Source: Candidatus Gastranaerophilales bacterium (GTDB taxonomy: Bacteria; Cyanobacteriota; Vampirovibrionia; Gastranaerophilales; Gastranaerophilaceae). Taken from it: a stretch of 58,829 nucleotides of DNA. The notes beneath the pieces are model-generated. The model was not told where the DNA came from, did not search any database, and worked only from the letters and a program-made list of their open reading frames with translations. This document shows, in pieces, positions 15,446-22,928 of this stretch. A program made the position numbers and the translations under genes. The stretch lies in contig CALUVI010000006.1 of assembly GCA_944324185.1 (NCBI GenBank), positions 1-58,829 on the forward strand, written 5' to 3'. The stretch's first letter is position 1. Each line of letters starts with the position of its first letter.

Positions 15446-16717
15446 ATGACATCAAAAAGATTTTTATTTACTTCCGAATCAGTTACGGAAGGACACCCCG
15501 ACAAAGTTTGCGATCAGATTTCTGACGCTATTTTAGATGAATTCTTAACAAAGGATGTTCATTCGCGTGTTGCGGCAGAAACTACTGCAACTACAGGCAT
15601 GGTGCTTGTTTGCGGTGAAATTACATCTAATTGTTATGTTGATATCCCGCAGGTTGTAAGAAATAAAATAAGAGATATCGGTTATGTAGGTACTTCTGGC
15701 GGCGGCTTTGATTGTGATACCTGTGCTGTTCTTACAAGTATTGACGAACAGTCTGTTGATATTGCAGGCGGTGTAAATAAAGCACTCGAAAGCAGAAGCG
15801 AAAATTCAGATACATCAACCACGGAAACTTCTGATATAGGTGCAGGCGATCAGGGTATTATGTTCGGTTATGCCTGCAATGAAACCCCTGAATTAATGCC
15901 GCTTCCTATAAGTCTGGCGCATAAACTTGCTTACAGGCTTGCTCAGGTAAGAAAAGAAGGTATTTTGACCTACTTGAGACCTGACGGTAAATCTCAGGTA
16001 ACAGTAGAGTATGTTGACGGCAAACCTTCAAGAATACATACAATTCTTCTTTCAACCCAGCACGCTGCAGAAATTAACGGTGTAAGCGATAATGCAAAAA
16101 TCCAGCAAATTATAAGTGAAGATTTGAAGGAATGCGTTATTGATTATGTATTTGAAACTGAATCTATAAAACCTGATTCTGAGACTAAAATTCTTATCAA
16201 CCCGTCAGGAAGATTTGTTGTTGGAGGACCTCAGGGTGATTCAGGCTTAACGGGAAGAAAGATTATCGTAGATACATATGGCGGTTATTCCCGTCACGGC
16301 GGCGGTGCATTCTCCGGCAAAGATCCTACGAAAGTTGACAGATCAGCTGCTTACGCAGCAAGATATGTTGCTAAAAACATTGTAGCTGCAGGGCTTGCCG
16401 ATAAATGTGAGATAGAGCTTGCTTACGCAATCGGAGTTGCTGAACCTGTATCAATTTTTGTTGATACATTTGGTACAGGCAGAATTTCTGATGATGAGAT
16501 TTCTGAATTGGTTCGCAAAAACTTTGACCTCCGTCCGGCTGCAATTATTTCTAACTTTGATTTAAGAAATCTTCCGGCTAAAAACGGCGGTAAGTTCTAT
16601 CAAAAGCTTGCTGCATACGGTCATGTCGGAAGAACTGATATGAATATACCTTGGGAACAATTAGACAAGGTTGATGCTTTAAAAAAGTCTTTGTCTAATT
16701 CTTGTGCTCTTTGCTAG
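15446..16717 (+). CDS. metK: S-adenosylmethionine synthetase
   Basis: The 423-residue enzyme makes SAM from methionine and ATP. Diagnostic motifs are [20 protein letters not shown] near the N-terminus (ATP and Mg binding), [12 protein letters not shown] in the middle and [20 protein letters not shown], which holds the phosphate-binding Lys residues. It is slightly longer than the E. coli protein (384), because of small insertions such as [18 protein letters not shown]. It is monocistronic with its own promoter, leader and terminator. SAM would feed the methyltransferases in this window (TlyA, RsmH, RlmN). Confidence 0.97.
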   Translation: MTSKRFLFTSESVTEGHPDKVCDQISDAILDEFLTKDVHSRVAAETTATTGMVLVCGEITSNCYVDIPQVVRNKIRDIGYVGTSGGGFDCDTCAVLTSIDEQSVDIAGGVNKALESRSENSDTSTTETSDIGAGDQGIMFGYACNETPELMPLPISLAHKLAYRLAQVRKEGILTYLRPDGKSQVTVEYVDGKPSRIHTILLSTQHAAEINGVSDNAKIQQIISEDLKECVIDYVFETESIKPDSETKILINPSGRFVVGGPQGDSGLTGRKIIVDTYGGYSRHGGGAFSGKDPTKVDRSAAYAARYVAKNIVAAGLADKCEIELAYAIGVAEPVSIFVDTFGTGRISDDEISELVRKNFDLRPAAIISNFDLRNLPAKNGGKFYQKLAAYGHVGRTDMNIPWEQLDKVDALKKSLSNSCALC

Positions 16718-16740
16718 TATCAGTTAATCAATAATTTAAA

Positions 16741-16767
16741 AGAGGAAATCTAAGATTTCCTCTTTTT
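16741..16767 (+). terminator. Terminator of metK
   Basis: AGAGGAAATC, loop TAA, GATTTCCTCT, then TTTT. Perfect 10-bp stem. Confidence 0.9.
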
Positions 16768-16863
16768 GTGTTTAATATTGTAAATATTATCTTAACGAGT
16801 AGTGACATTTTTTTCTGATTCAGATATGATTAAATAGTATAGAGGGGAAAGGAGTTTGGGCTC

Positions 16864-17340
16864 GTGATTAATAGGAAGATTGAGACTGTAAATCCGATAC
16901 AGAGTACTTTGTCGAGAGATGATGATTCGTTTACGGCATTATCTACTTCTGCATTGCTTGCAAAAAGTGCAGTTCCGTATTCGCATAGACGAATTGCAGA
17001 TAATTATGTAATCATAAAAAAAGTTTACAAGTTTCAAGCTGTTCAGAGCAGAATTTCAAACGCGGAGCTGCAGCTTCTTAAAAAATATGATTTTAACACT
17101 CTTGAATTTTCTACAATTAAACAGATTAATGAAGAGTTATCATATTTGAAAAAATGGTCAACATCAAGTAATGAGCTTTTGAGAAAAGATGCTGACAACT
17201 TGCTTCAAATCCGCTCTAAAGAGTTGAAATATATTGTTGCAAGCAGATATTCAACGGTCACTAACGAAATATATAACGGATACAAGGCTTTAGAGAAATA
17301 TTTTGAAGAAATTTCAAAATTTTATTCACCTGTTTCTTAA
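16864..17340 (+). CDS. Hypothetical helical protein
   Basis: No family is recognised for this 158-residue protein. The start is GTG at 16864, with AAAGGAG 10-11 nt upstream; no ATG fits. It opens MINRKIETVNPIQ, similar to the M-x-x-x-x-I opening of tagged proteins, and has D-S-F-T-A-L at F23, a possible weak form of the tag. The rest is a run of amphipathic helices rich in Lys, Glu and Leu (ELSYLKKWSTSSNELLRKDA), with no membrane segment. A TTGTAAA element lies 87 nt before the start. It is the first of two plus-strand genes before the 18.1 kb hairpin. Confidence 0.6.
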   Translation: MINRKIETVNPIQSTLSRDDDSFTALSTSALLAKSAVPYSHRRIADNYVIIKKVYKFQAVQSRISNAELQLLKKYDFNTLEFSTIKQINEELSYLKKWSTSSNELLRKDADNLLQIRSKELKYIVASRYSTVTNEIYNGYKALEKYFEEISKFYSPVS

Positions 17341-17404
17341 TATTTTTTAATAATGGGGCAAAATTATTTCTTCAGGAGTTTTAGAATATCCGGAAGGTAG
17401 TATT

Positions 17405-18124
17405 ATGAATATAAGTCCCATAAGTTATAATAATATACAGAAGACAGCTTTTGGACATCACTCATCAGGTGATAAACAGAAATGCACTCCGCAGGAAAGA
17501 GCTATTGTTGCAGCAACTTCTGCTGCCGGTGTTGCGGCAAGTCTTGCGGTATTGGCTAAAACTTCAGGGTATTCGCTTAATCCTGCAAAGATGTTCAAAA
17601 ATTTTAAAAAGTCTTATATTGCAACCACACCTTTTTTGGCAAAAGAAATTTGTTCTATGGGTGTAGGTACCTGTCTTGGCGGACTTGCAGGGGGCTTTAT
17701 AATTGATCAGGATAAAAATGACCGCAAAGCAAAAATGCGCGAGGCAGTAATGCAAATAGGAAACATTACCATCCCGATTTCAACAGTTGCCGTTTTTAAT
17801 AAGTTATGCCGCAAACACGGAAAACTCGCTCAATCAATAGGATCTCTGGCAGGAATTTTTGCAGGAGTTTATTTGGCGAATTTTTTAATGAATAAACTTG
17901 GTAATTTCCTGTTTAACAGTAAAAATGAACGCGGAGTCAAGCTTATAGATTTCTCTGCTCACCTTGATGATTTGCTTGCGGGTGCTTCATATATATCAAG
18001 CGCAAATTGGGTACACAACATAGCACGGTTAGTTCCGGCTGTACTTGTACTTCCCGGTGTGGAAGTCGGAACCAGAAAAGCTCCTCAAACACAAAAAAAT
18101 TCATTAGTTAAAGGACAAAACTAG
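17405..18124 (+). CDS. Tagged multi-pass membrane protein
   Basis: The 239-residue protein begins MNISPISYNNIQKTAFGHHS, carrying a shortened tag form T-A-F-G (F16). At least four hydrophobic segments are visible: AIVAATSAAGVAASLAVLA (about 33-51), CSMGVGTCLGGLAGGFII (about 83-100), a segment including SLAGIFAGVYLANFLM (about 145-165) and one near NIARLVPAVLVLPGV. No enzyme motif is seen. GGAAGG precedes the start. Its Gly/Ala-rich helices resemble those of the small tagged protein at 14282. Function unknown. Confidence 0.68.
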   Translation: MNISPISYNNIQKTAFGHHSSGDKQKCTPQERAIVAATSAAGVAASLAVLAKTSGYSLNPAKMFKNFKKSYIATTPFLAKEICSMGVGTCLGGLAGGFIIDQDKNDRKAKMREAVMQIGNITIPISTVAVFNKLCRKHGKLAQSIGSLAGIFAGVYLANFLMNKLGNFLFNSKNERGVKLIDFSAHLDDLLAGASYISSANWVHNIARLVPAVLVLPGVEVGTRKAPQTQKNSLVKGQN

Positions 18125-18146
18125 CAATACCGGCATAGTTTTGTCC
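18113..18146. terminator. Hairpin at the end of the tagged membrane protein gene
   Basis: GGACAAAACTA pairs perfectly with TAGTTTTGTCC around a 12-nt loop; the first arm includes the TAG stop. The T-tract after it is weak (TTATCATAATTCTTT). It separates this gene from the convergent 50-residue gene. Confidence 0.6.
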
Positions 18147-18191
18147 TTATCATAATTCTTTCATACTCCCGAAATCCCTTGTAAATAACTC

Positions 18192-18344
18192 CTATGCTAA
18201 TCCCAAAGCCTTTCTGTACCAAGAAAATGATTCAATTTCATAACCGTTGAAAGTTGTTTTAATCTGCTGTTTCTTGAGATAGTTTTCGAATTCATCATTG
18301 AATGCAGATTTAACTGTTTTTGTCTCTTTAGAAATCAGTTTCAT
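18192..18344 (-). CDS. 50-residue small protein
   Basis: The chosen ATG at 18344 lies 7-8 nt after AGGAG on the minus strand, giving MKLISKETKTVKSAFNDEFE followed by a lysine-rich helix and a C-terminal NGYEIESFSWYRKALGLA. It is basic and soluble, with no known family. A good promoter (18453-18425) and a 14-bp palindrome between promoter and gene suggest a regulated single gene. It stands in the 550-base stretch between the tagged membrane protein and the FAD oxidoreductase. Confidence 0.55.
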   Translation of the reverse strand: MKLISKETKTVKSAFNDEFENYLKKQQIKTTFNGYEIESFSWYRKALGLA

Positions 18345-18381
18345 CTTTCTTTCTCCTATTTTAGTAACACACATATATAAT

Positions 18382-18395
18382 CTGATAGCTATCAG
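18382..18395. promoter_or_regulatory. Palindrome in the leader of the 50-residue gene
   Basis: CTGATAGCTATCAG is a perfect 14-bp palindrome 30-43 nt downstream of the predicted -10 box and 38 nt upstream of the ATG. It could be an operator or a small RNA hairpin. Confidence 0.4.
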
Positions 18396-18424
18396 GTTAA
18401 ATCTCACACCAACTTTATGCGACT

Positions 18425-18453
18425 ATTTTACCACAAAATGAGAGTTTTAGCAA
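18425..18453 (-). promoter_or_regulatory. Sigma-70 promoter of the 50-residue gene
   Basis: On the minus strand: -35 TTGCTA (18453-18448), a 17-nt spacer, -10 TAAAAT (18430-18425). Confidence 0.6.
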
Positions 18454-18584
18454 TTAGTATGTAAAGAAATGTTAGCTGATTTGACAAAAATTATTCTTAA
18501 GGATTATGTGTATATAATCACAAAGTATGTAAGTATATATTTGCCGCCAAACATGCTATGAAATCTCATTTGTATTTATCCGAT

Positions 18585-18630
18585 TATATTACCCTTTTAT
18601 ATTTACCCCCTCTTGTATTTACCCCCTGTT
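18585..18630 (+). repeat. Three short direct repeats, TATTTACCCCCT type
   Basis: TATATTACCC, TATTTACCCCCT and TATTTACCCCCT occur in tandem with a spacing of about 16 nt, some 45-90 nt before the FAD oxidoreductase start. Their regular spacing (about one and a half helical turns) would suit a DNA-binding protein. They are too short and too few for a CRISPR array. The region 18460-18584 before them shows no gene. Confidence 0.45.
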
Positions 18631-18674
18631 TAGGCTATTGTAAATAAGTAATAGGGTAGTTAGGAGTAAAAGGA

Positions 18675-20051
18675 ATGTACAATGTTGCAATAATCGGCGC
18701 CGGTCCGGCAGGTATTTTTTCTGCACTGGAAATTATTAAACTGCGTCCTGAATGGAAAGTAATTTTAATAGAAAAAGGGCAGAAAATTGAGAAAAGAAAA
18801 TGCCCGATAAGAGAAGGCGCACCTAAGTGTGTAAACTGCAAACGCTGCGGTCTTTTATGCGGCTGGGGCGGAGCCGGAGCTTTTTCAGACGGAAAATTAA
18901 CACTAACTCCTGATGTTGGCGGTCATCTTGTGGATTATATGTCCAGAGAAAAAGTTGAAGAGTTGATTAAATACGCGGATAACATGTATCTTGAGCATGG
19001 TGCAACAGATGAAGTTTTCGGTACTGATATGGAAGTGTTCAGAGAAATTGAACGCAAGGCGGTTCTTGCTGAACTTAAACTTGTGCATTCTCCTGTAAGA
19101 CATCTCGGAACAGAAAGAAGTCTGGATGTTTTAAAACACATGCAGGATTATCTTGATGAAAGAATTACTATCCTGAATAATGTATCTGCTCAAAGCCTGA
19201 TTGTAGAGTGTGAACAGGTAAAAGGCATTGTTCTGGATAACGGTGATACAATAAGAGCAGAATATACAATTATTGCCCCGGGAAGAGAAGGTGCAGACTG
19301 GCTTACGCATGAATTTGCAAAAAACAAAATCGGAATGGTCAATAACGCTGTTGATGTAGGTGTGAGGGTAGAACTTCCGGCTCCTGTTTTTGCGCCTTTG
19401 ACGGATAAATTGTATGAATCAAAACTCGTTTATTATTCACCAACTTTCGGGGATGAAGTCAGAACTTTCTGCATGAACCCGAACGGAGAAGTTGTTCAGG
19501 AAAATTATAACGGAATTGCTACTGTTAACGGGCATAGCTATGCAAATATTAAAACAAACAACACAAACTTTGCGCTGCTTGTAAGCAAAAAATTTACAGA
19601 ACCGTTCAAAGAACCTATTGCTTACGGTCAGCATATTGCAAGTCTTGCAAACATGCTTGCGGGCGGAATTCTTGTACAGAGGTTCGGGGATTTGCTTGAA
19701 GGCAGACGCTCTACTCCTGACAGGATAAATTCAAGCATAATTACACCGACTCTTACATGTGCAACTCCGGGTGATTTAAGCCTTGTTATTCCGTACAGAC
19801 AGATGAAGAGTATTATAGAAATGCTTTTTGCTCTGGATAAAATTGCTCCGGGTACGGCTTCAAGATATACACTGCTTTACGGTATAGAAGTTAAATTCTA
19901 TTCCGCAAGAGTGAAATTAACAGATGAACTTGAAACCGAGGGGGTTAAAAATCTCTTCACAATAGGTGACGGCGCAGGAGTTACAAGAGGTTTGATTCAA
20001 GCTTCAGCCTCAGGCGTTTATGTTGCCAGAACTATTTGTGCAAGGGGATAG
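18675..20051 (+). CDS. FAD-dependent dehydrogenase (COG2509-like)
   Basis: The 458-residue flavoprotein starts with a clear dinucleotide-binding fold, VAIIGAGPAGIFSALEI, followed by a Glu at the end of strand 2 (LIEKG). A cysteine cluster, K-C-P-I-R-E-G-A-P-K-C-V-N-C-K-R-C-G-L-L-C, then GWGGAGAFSDGKL, is typical of the COG2509 uncharacterised FAD-dependent dehydrogenases. The second FAD motif, FTIGDGAGVTRGLIQASASG, is near the C-terminus. The reaction is unknown in the family. It lies 24-33 nt upstream of fliI and may share its transcript. AGGAG precedes the start. Confidence 0.88.
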   Translation: MYNVAIIGAGPAGIFSALEIIKLRPEWKVILIEKGQKIEKRKCPIREGAPKCVNCKRCGLLCGWGGAGAFSDGKLTLTPDVGGHLVDYMSREKVEELIKYADNMYLEHGATDEVFGTDMEVFREIERKAVLAELKLVHSPVRHLGTERSLDVLKHMQDYLDERITILNNVSAQSLIVECEQVKGIVLDNGDTIRAEYTIIAPGREGADWLTHEFAKNKIGMVNNAVDVGVRVELPAPVFAPLTDKLYESKLVYYSPTFGDEVRTFCMNPNGEVVQENYNGIATVNGHSYANIKTNNTNFALLVSKKFTEPFKEPIAYGQHIASLANMLAGGILVQRFGDLLEGRRSTPDRINSSIITPTLTCATPGDLSLVIPYRQMKSIIEMLFALDKIAPGTASRYTLLYGIEVKFYSARVKLTDELETEGVKNLFTIGDGAGVTRGLIQASASGVYVARTICARG

Positions 20052-20084
20052 TCATAAACCGTTTTCTATGTTAGGATGTCCGGT

Positions 20085-21431
20085 ATGGAAGGTGTTGACC
20101 AGAATTATATAGATAATTTAAAGCAGCATGTGAGCAGCAAGCTTGAAAACCTTGAGCTGTACCAGTTTAAAGGAAGTGTATCAAAGCTTGTCGGGCTTAC
20201 TGTTGAAGTTAAGCTTCCGGGTCTTAAAATCGGCGACTTATGCTATATAGAAGCTGCAAACGGAGAAAAGAAGCCGGCGGAAGTTGTGGCTTTTAAAGGT
20301 GATGCAGCGCAGCTTCTTTTGCTCTACGACGGAACGGGAATCGGTCAGGGAAGTCTTGTTACAACAACAGGCAAGCCGATTATTATTCCGGTCGGGGATT
20401 TTCTTCTGGGAAGGCTCATAAACCCAATGGGCGACCCGATTGACGGGAAACCGATGGACATAGAAGGAGCACTCTGGCGTCCGGTTGAAGGTCCGCCGCC
20501 GGGACCGTTTGAAAGACCGATTATTACTGAAATGTTTTCAACCGGCGTACGTGCAATAGATTCTTGTTTAACTTTCGGGTGCGGACAGCGTATGGGCTTG
20601 TTTGCAGGTTCCGGAGTCGGCAAAAGTACGCTTCTCGGTATGATTGCAAGAAATTCCGATGCGGATGTTAACGTAGTTGCGCTGATAGGAGAACGTGGAA
20701 GAGAGGTAAAAGAGTTTGTAGAAGACGCCTTGGGACCGGAGGGTATGAAAAAATCCGTTCTCGTATGTTCAACAGGTGACCAGCCGCCTTTAATCAGGCA
20801 AAAATGCCTTCTTACAGCAACTGCCGTATGCGAATATTTTAGGGATCAGGGGAAAAAAGTTTTTTTAATGACAGATACAGTTACCCGTTGCGCAATGGCA
20901 GGGCGTGAAGTAGGGCTTTCAATCGGAGAGCCGCCTACAATGAAAGGATATCCGCCTTCTATATTCTCCTGGCTTCAAAAAGTTCTTGAAAGAGCCGGAA
21001 ATAGTCCAAAAGGCTCAATTACGGCTTTTTATACTGTATTGATGGAAGGCGATGATATTAATGACCCTATTGTAGATACTGTCCGCGGTATCACTGACGG
21101 GCATATTTTCCTTTCAAGAAAAGTTGCAGAGGCAAACCACTACCCTGCAATTGATATTCTGGGGAGTATCTCGAGGCTTATGTCCGCAATTGCAAGCCAG
21201 CCGCATAAGGAAGCGGCTGCAAAGCTTAGAAAAATTATGGCAATGTACCGCGAAAATAAGGATTTGATTGATGTCGGTATGTACCAGCCCGGAACAAACC
21301 CTAAGCTTGATATTGCAATTGAGATGATGCCTAAAATTAATGCGTTTCTCCAGCAGAGAACGACTGATACCGTCAGCATGCAAAATACTATCGATACCCT
21401 TATTAATATGATGTCCGGAGTTGATATATAA
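20085..21431 (+). CDS. fliI: Flagellum-specific ATPase FliI
   Basis: This F1-beta-like ATPase powers type III export of flagellar proteins at the cytoplasmic base of the motor. The FliI/YscN signature MGLFAGSGVGKSTLLGMIAR (Walker A) and the VNVVALIGERGREVKEF, VLMEGDDINDPI and LSRKVAEANHYPAIDIL segments are all present. I prefer the ATG at 20085, 9 nt after TTAGG, over an ATG at 20076 that overlaps this ribosome site; that gives 448 residues. Unusually it sits between a flavoprotein gene and a coiled-coil gene, away from fliF-fliH. The following gene is at the usual place of fliJ but does not look like a typical FliJ. Confidence 0.95.
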   Translation: MEGVDQNYIDNLKQHVSSKLENLELYQFKGSVSKLVGLTVEVKLPGLKIGDLCYIEAANGEKKPAEVVAFKGDAAQLLLLYDGTGIGQGSLVTTTGKPIIIPVGDFLLGRLINPMGDPIDGKPMDIEGALWRPVEGPPPGPFERPIITEMFSTGVRAIDSCLTFGCGQRMGLFAGSGVGKSTLLGMIARNSDADVNVVALIGERGREVKEFVEDALGPEGMKKSVLVCSTGDQPPLIRQKCLLTATAVCEYFRDQGKKVFLMTDTVTRCAMAGREVGLSIGEPPTMKGYPPSIFSWLQKVLERAGNSPKGSITAFYTVLMEGDDINDPIVDTVRGITDGHIFLSRKVAEANHYPAIDILGSISRLMSAIASQPHKEAAAKLRKIMAMYRENKDLIDVGMYQPGTNPKLDIAIEMMPKINAFLQQRTTDTVSMQNTIDTLINMMSGVDI

Positions 21432-21528
21432 AAAAATTTTAAATAATACTCCTCTGCTAGCAAATTTTATTTTTACGTGTTTTATATATTTTAAGAAAGG
21501 GGTAAACAGAGGTAAAACAAGGAGTATT

Positions 21529-21861
21529 ATGAAAGTTTTATTTAATACAAATCAACCGTCATACCGTGCATCAGGCAAGGATTTAAATTTTATAAACAAC
21601 ATTCGTGACAGGGAGGTTTCAATTTTAGAAAATTTGAATAAACAGAAAATTGAAACGCTTTTAAAATTCAGAGAAGCAAAAAAACTTGTTGAAATGTATC
21701 AGGATATTTTAAACAAATATTCTTTTGAAAATGTTTCTGCAGATATTATTAATAAAGCAAAGACTGATTTAGAGGATATGAAAGCATTTAAAGGAATTTT
21801 ACAGGATAAACTCAGAGAAATTAATCTGGCTATACTAAAAGAAGAAGAAAAGAATTACTAG
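21529..21861 (+). CDS. Small coiled-coil protein downstream of fliI
   Basis: The true start is the ATG at 21529, 6 nt after AAGGAG. The 110-residue protein starts MKVLFNTNQPSYRASGKDLN and is mostly long amphipathic helix (VSILENLNKQKIETLLKFRE; EDMKAFKGILQDKLREINLA). S-Y-R-A-S-G may be a variant of the F-K-G/A tag. FliJ, a coiled-coil export chaperone, is often encoded after fliI, but the N-terminus here does not resemble FliJ. It is followed after 11 nt by the GalE-like gene, so it may belong to that operon. Confidence 0.6.
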   Translation: MKVLFNTNQPSYRASGKDLNFINNIRDREVSILENLNKQKIETLLKFREAKKLVEMYQDILNKYSFENVSADIINKAKTDLEDMKAFKGILQDKLREINLAILKEEEKNY

Positions 21862-21872
21862 GAAAGGTTTTT

Positions 21873-22925
21873 ATGAAGATTAACAGGATAAATTATCCTA
21901 ATCAAAACACGGGGTTTAAGGGACTTTTTGATCCTAATATTTTAATAACCGGCGGTACCGGATATATCGGGAGCCATTTAGTACAGAAATTGGCAGAAGA
22001 TAATTATAATTGTGTTGTATGCTGCCGCAGTAAAAATAAACAGGAATATTTAAAACAGCTTGTAGATGAGGTTAATAAATCAAAAGAAGATAAGAGTATC
22101 TGCTCATTTGTAAATGTTGATTTAACCAAACCAAAAGAAATTGACAATTTATTTAAATTTCATTACCCGATTGATGCCGTCCTTCACCTTGGCGGTTCTA
22201 CGCTTAACGGGGAATCTCTTGTTAACCCTAAAAAATATTATGATAACAATGTTATAGCATCAAAAAATCTGCTTGATACAATGCTCGATAATGATATAAA
22301 GAAATTCCTTTATTTATCAACCGCTTCTATATATGCAAAACCGGGTAAAGGCAGGGTTTCTGAAAAACGGACTCCGGAGCCTAAAACACCATATGCAAAA
22401 ACAAAGTTTATAACGGAAATGATGATTAATGATTATAAAGTATATGACCTAAAATCCACAATTCTCAGACTATTTAACGTTGCAGGTGCTCACGGACCTA
22501 AAGATTTGGATATAGGGAAGAATGTTGTTACATTTCTGCTTAATATAATAAAACAGGGCGGCTTATTTACATTGCAGGGTAATAAATATCCGACAGAAGA
22601 CGGTACTTGTGTTAAGGATTTTATCCATGTTGATGATGTAACAGAGGCAATCAGCCGCTCTACGCAAGTTCTCTTAGATTCGCAGACCGACTCTAAAACC
22701 TATAATGTAGGAACCGGAGCCGGAACATCTCTCGGAGAGCTGATTAATAAGAGTATAAATATAACCGGCAAGCAGGTTAATTTGAGAATTATTGATAATT
22801 TAAAAGATGAAGTCCCGTACCTTGTTGCGAATAATTCAGCAATAAAACGTGAGACAGGCTGGATACCTAAAAAGAATGTGGAAGATATTATTGAGAGCTG
22901 CTGGAAATGGATTATCAGGAGGTAA
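21873..22925 (+). CDS. Tagged NAD-dependent epimerase, UDP-glucose 4-epimerase-like
   Basis: This is an extended short-chain dehydrogenase of 350 residues. It opens MKINRINYPNQNTGFKGLFD, with the tag at F15, just before the cofactor fold starts at about residue 22: ILITGGTGYIGSHLVQKL. The catalytic Ser and Y-x-x-x-K are visible (LSTASIYA; PYAKTKF), and KDFIHVDDV is typical of GalE. Such enzymes interconvert UDP-sugars. The upstream extension is longer than in ordinary GalE, whose protein begins almost at the first beta strand. The next gene is 3 nt downstream and encodes a GT5 glucan synthase, supporting a nucleotide-sugar supply role; substrate is inferred. Confidence 0.85.
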   Translation: MKINRINYPNQNTGFKGLFDPNILITGGTGYIGSHLVQKLAEDNYNCVVCCRSKNKQEYLKQLVDEVNKSKEDKSICSFVNVDLTKPKEIDNLFKFHYPIDAVLHLGGSTLNGESLVNPKKYYDNNVIASKNLLDTMLDNDIKKFLYLSTASIYAKPGKGRVSEKRTPEPKTPYAKTKFITEMMINDYKVYDLKSTILRLFNVAGAHGPKDLDIGKNVVTFLLNIIKQGGLFTLQGNKYPTEDGTCVKDFIHVDDVTEAISRSTQVLLDSQTDSKTYNVGTGAGTSLGELINKSINITGKQVNLRIIDNLKDEVPYLVANNSAIKRETGWIPKKNVEDIIESCWKWIIRR

Positions 22926-22928
22926 GTT

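Noticed and set aside
18585..18630. Start of a CRISPR array
   Set aside because: Only two to three 10-12 base repeats with 4-6 base gaps; CRISPR repeats and spacers are longer, and no cas genes are present.
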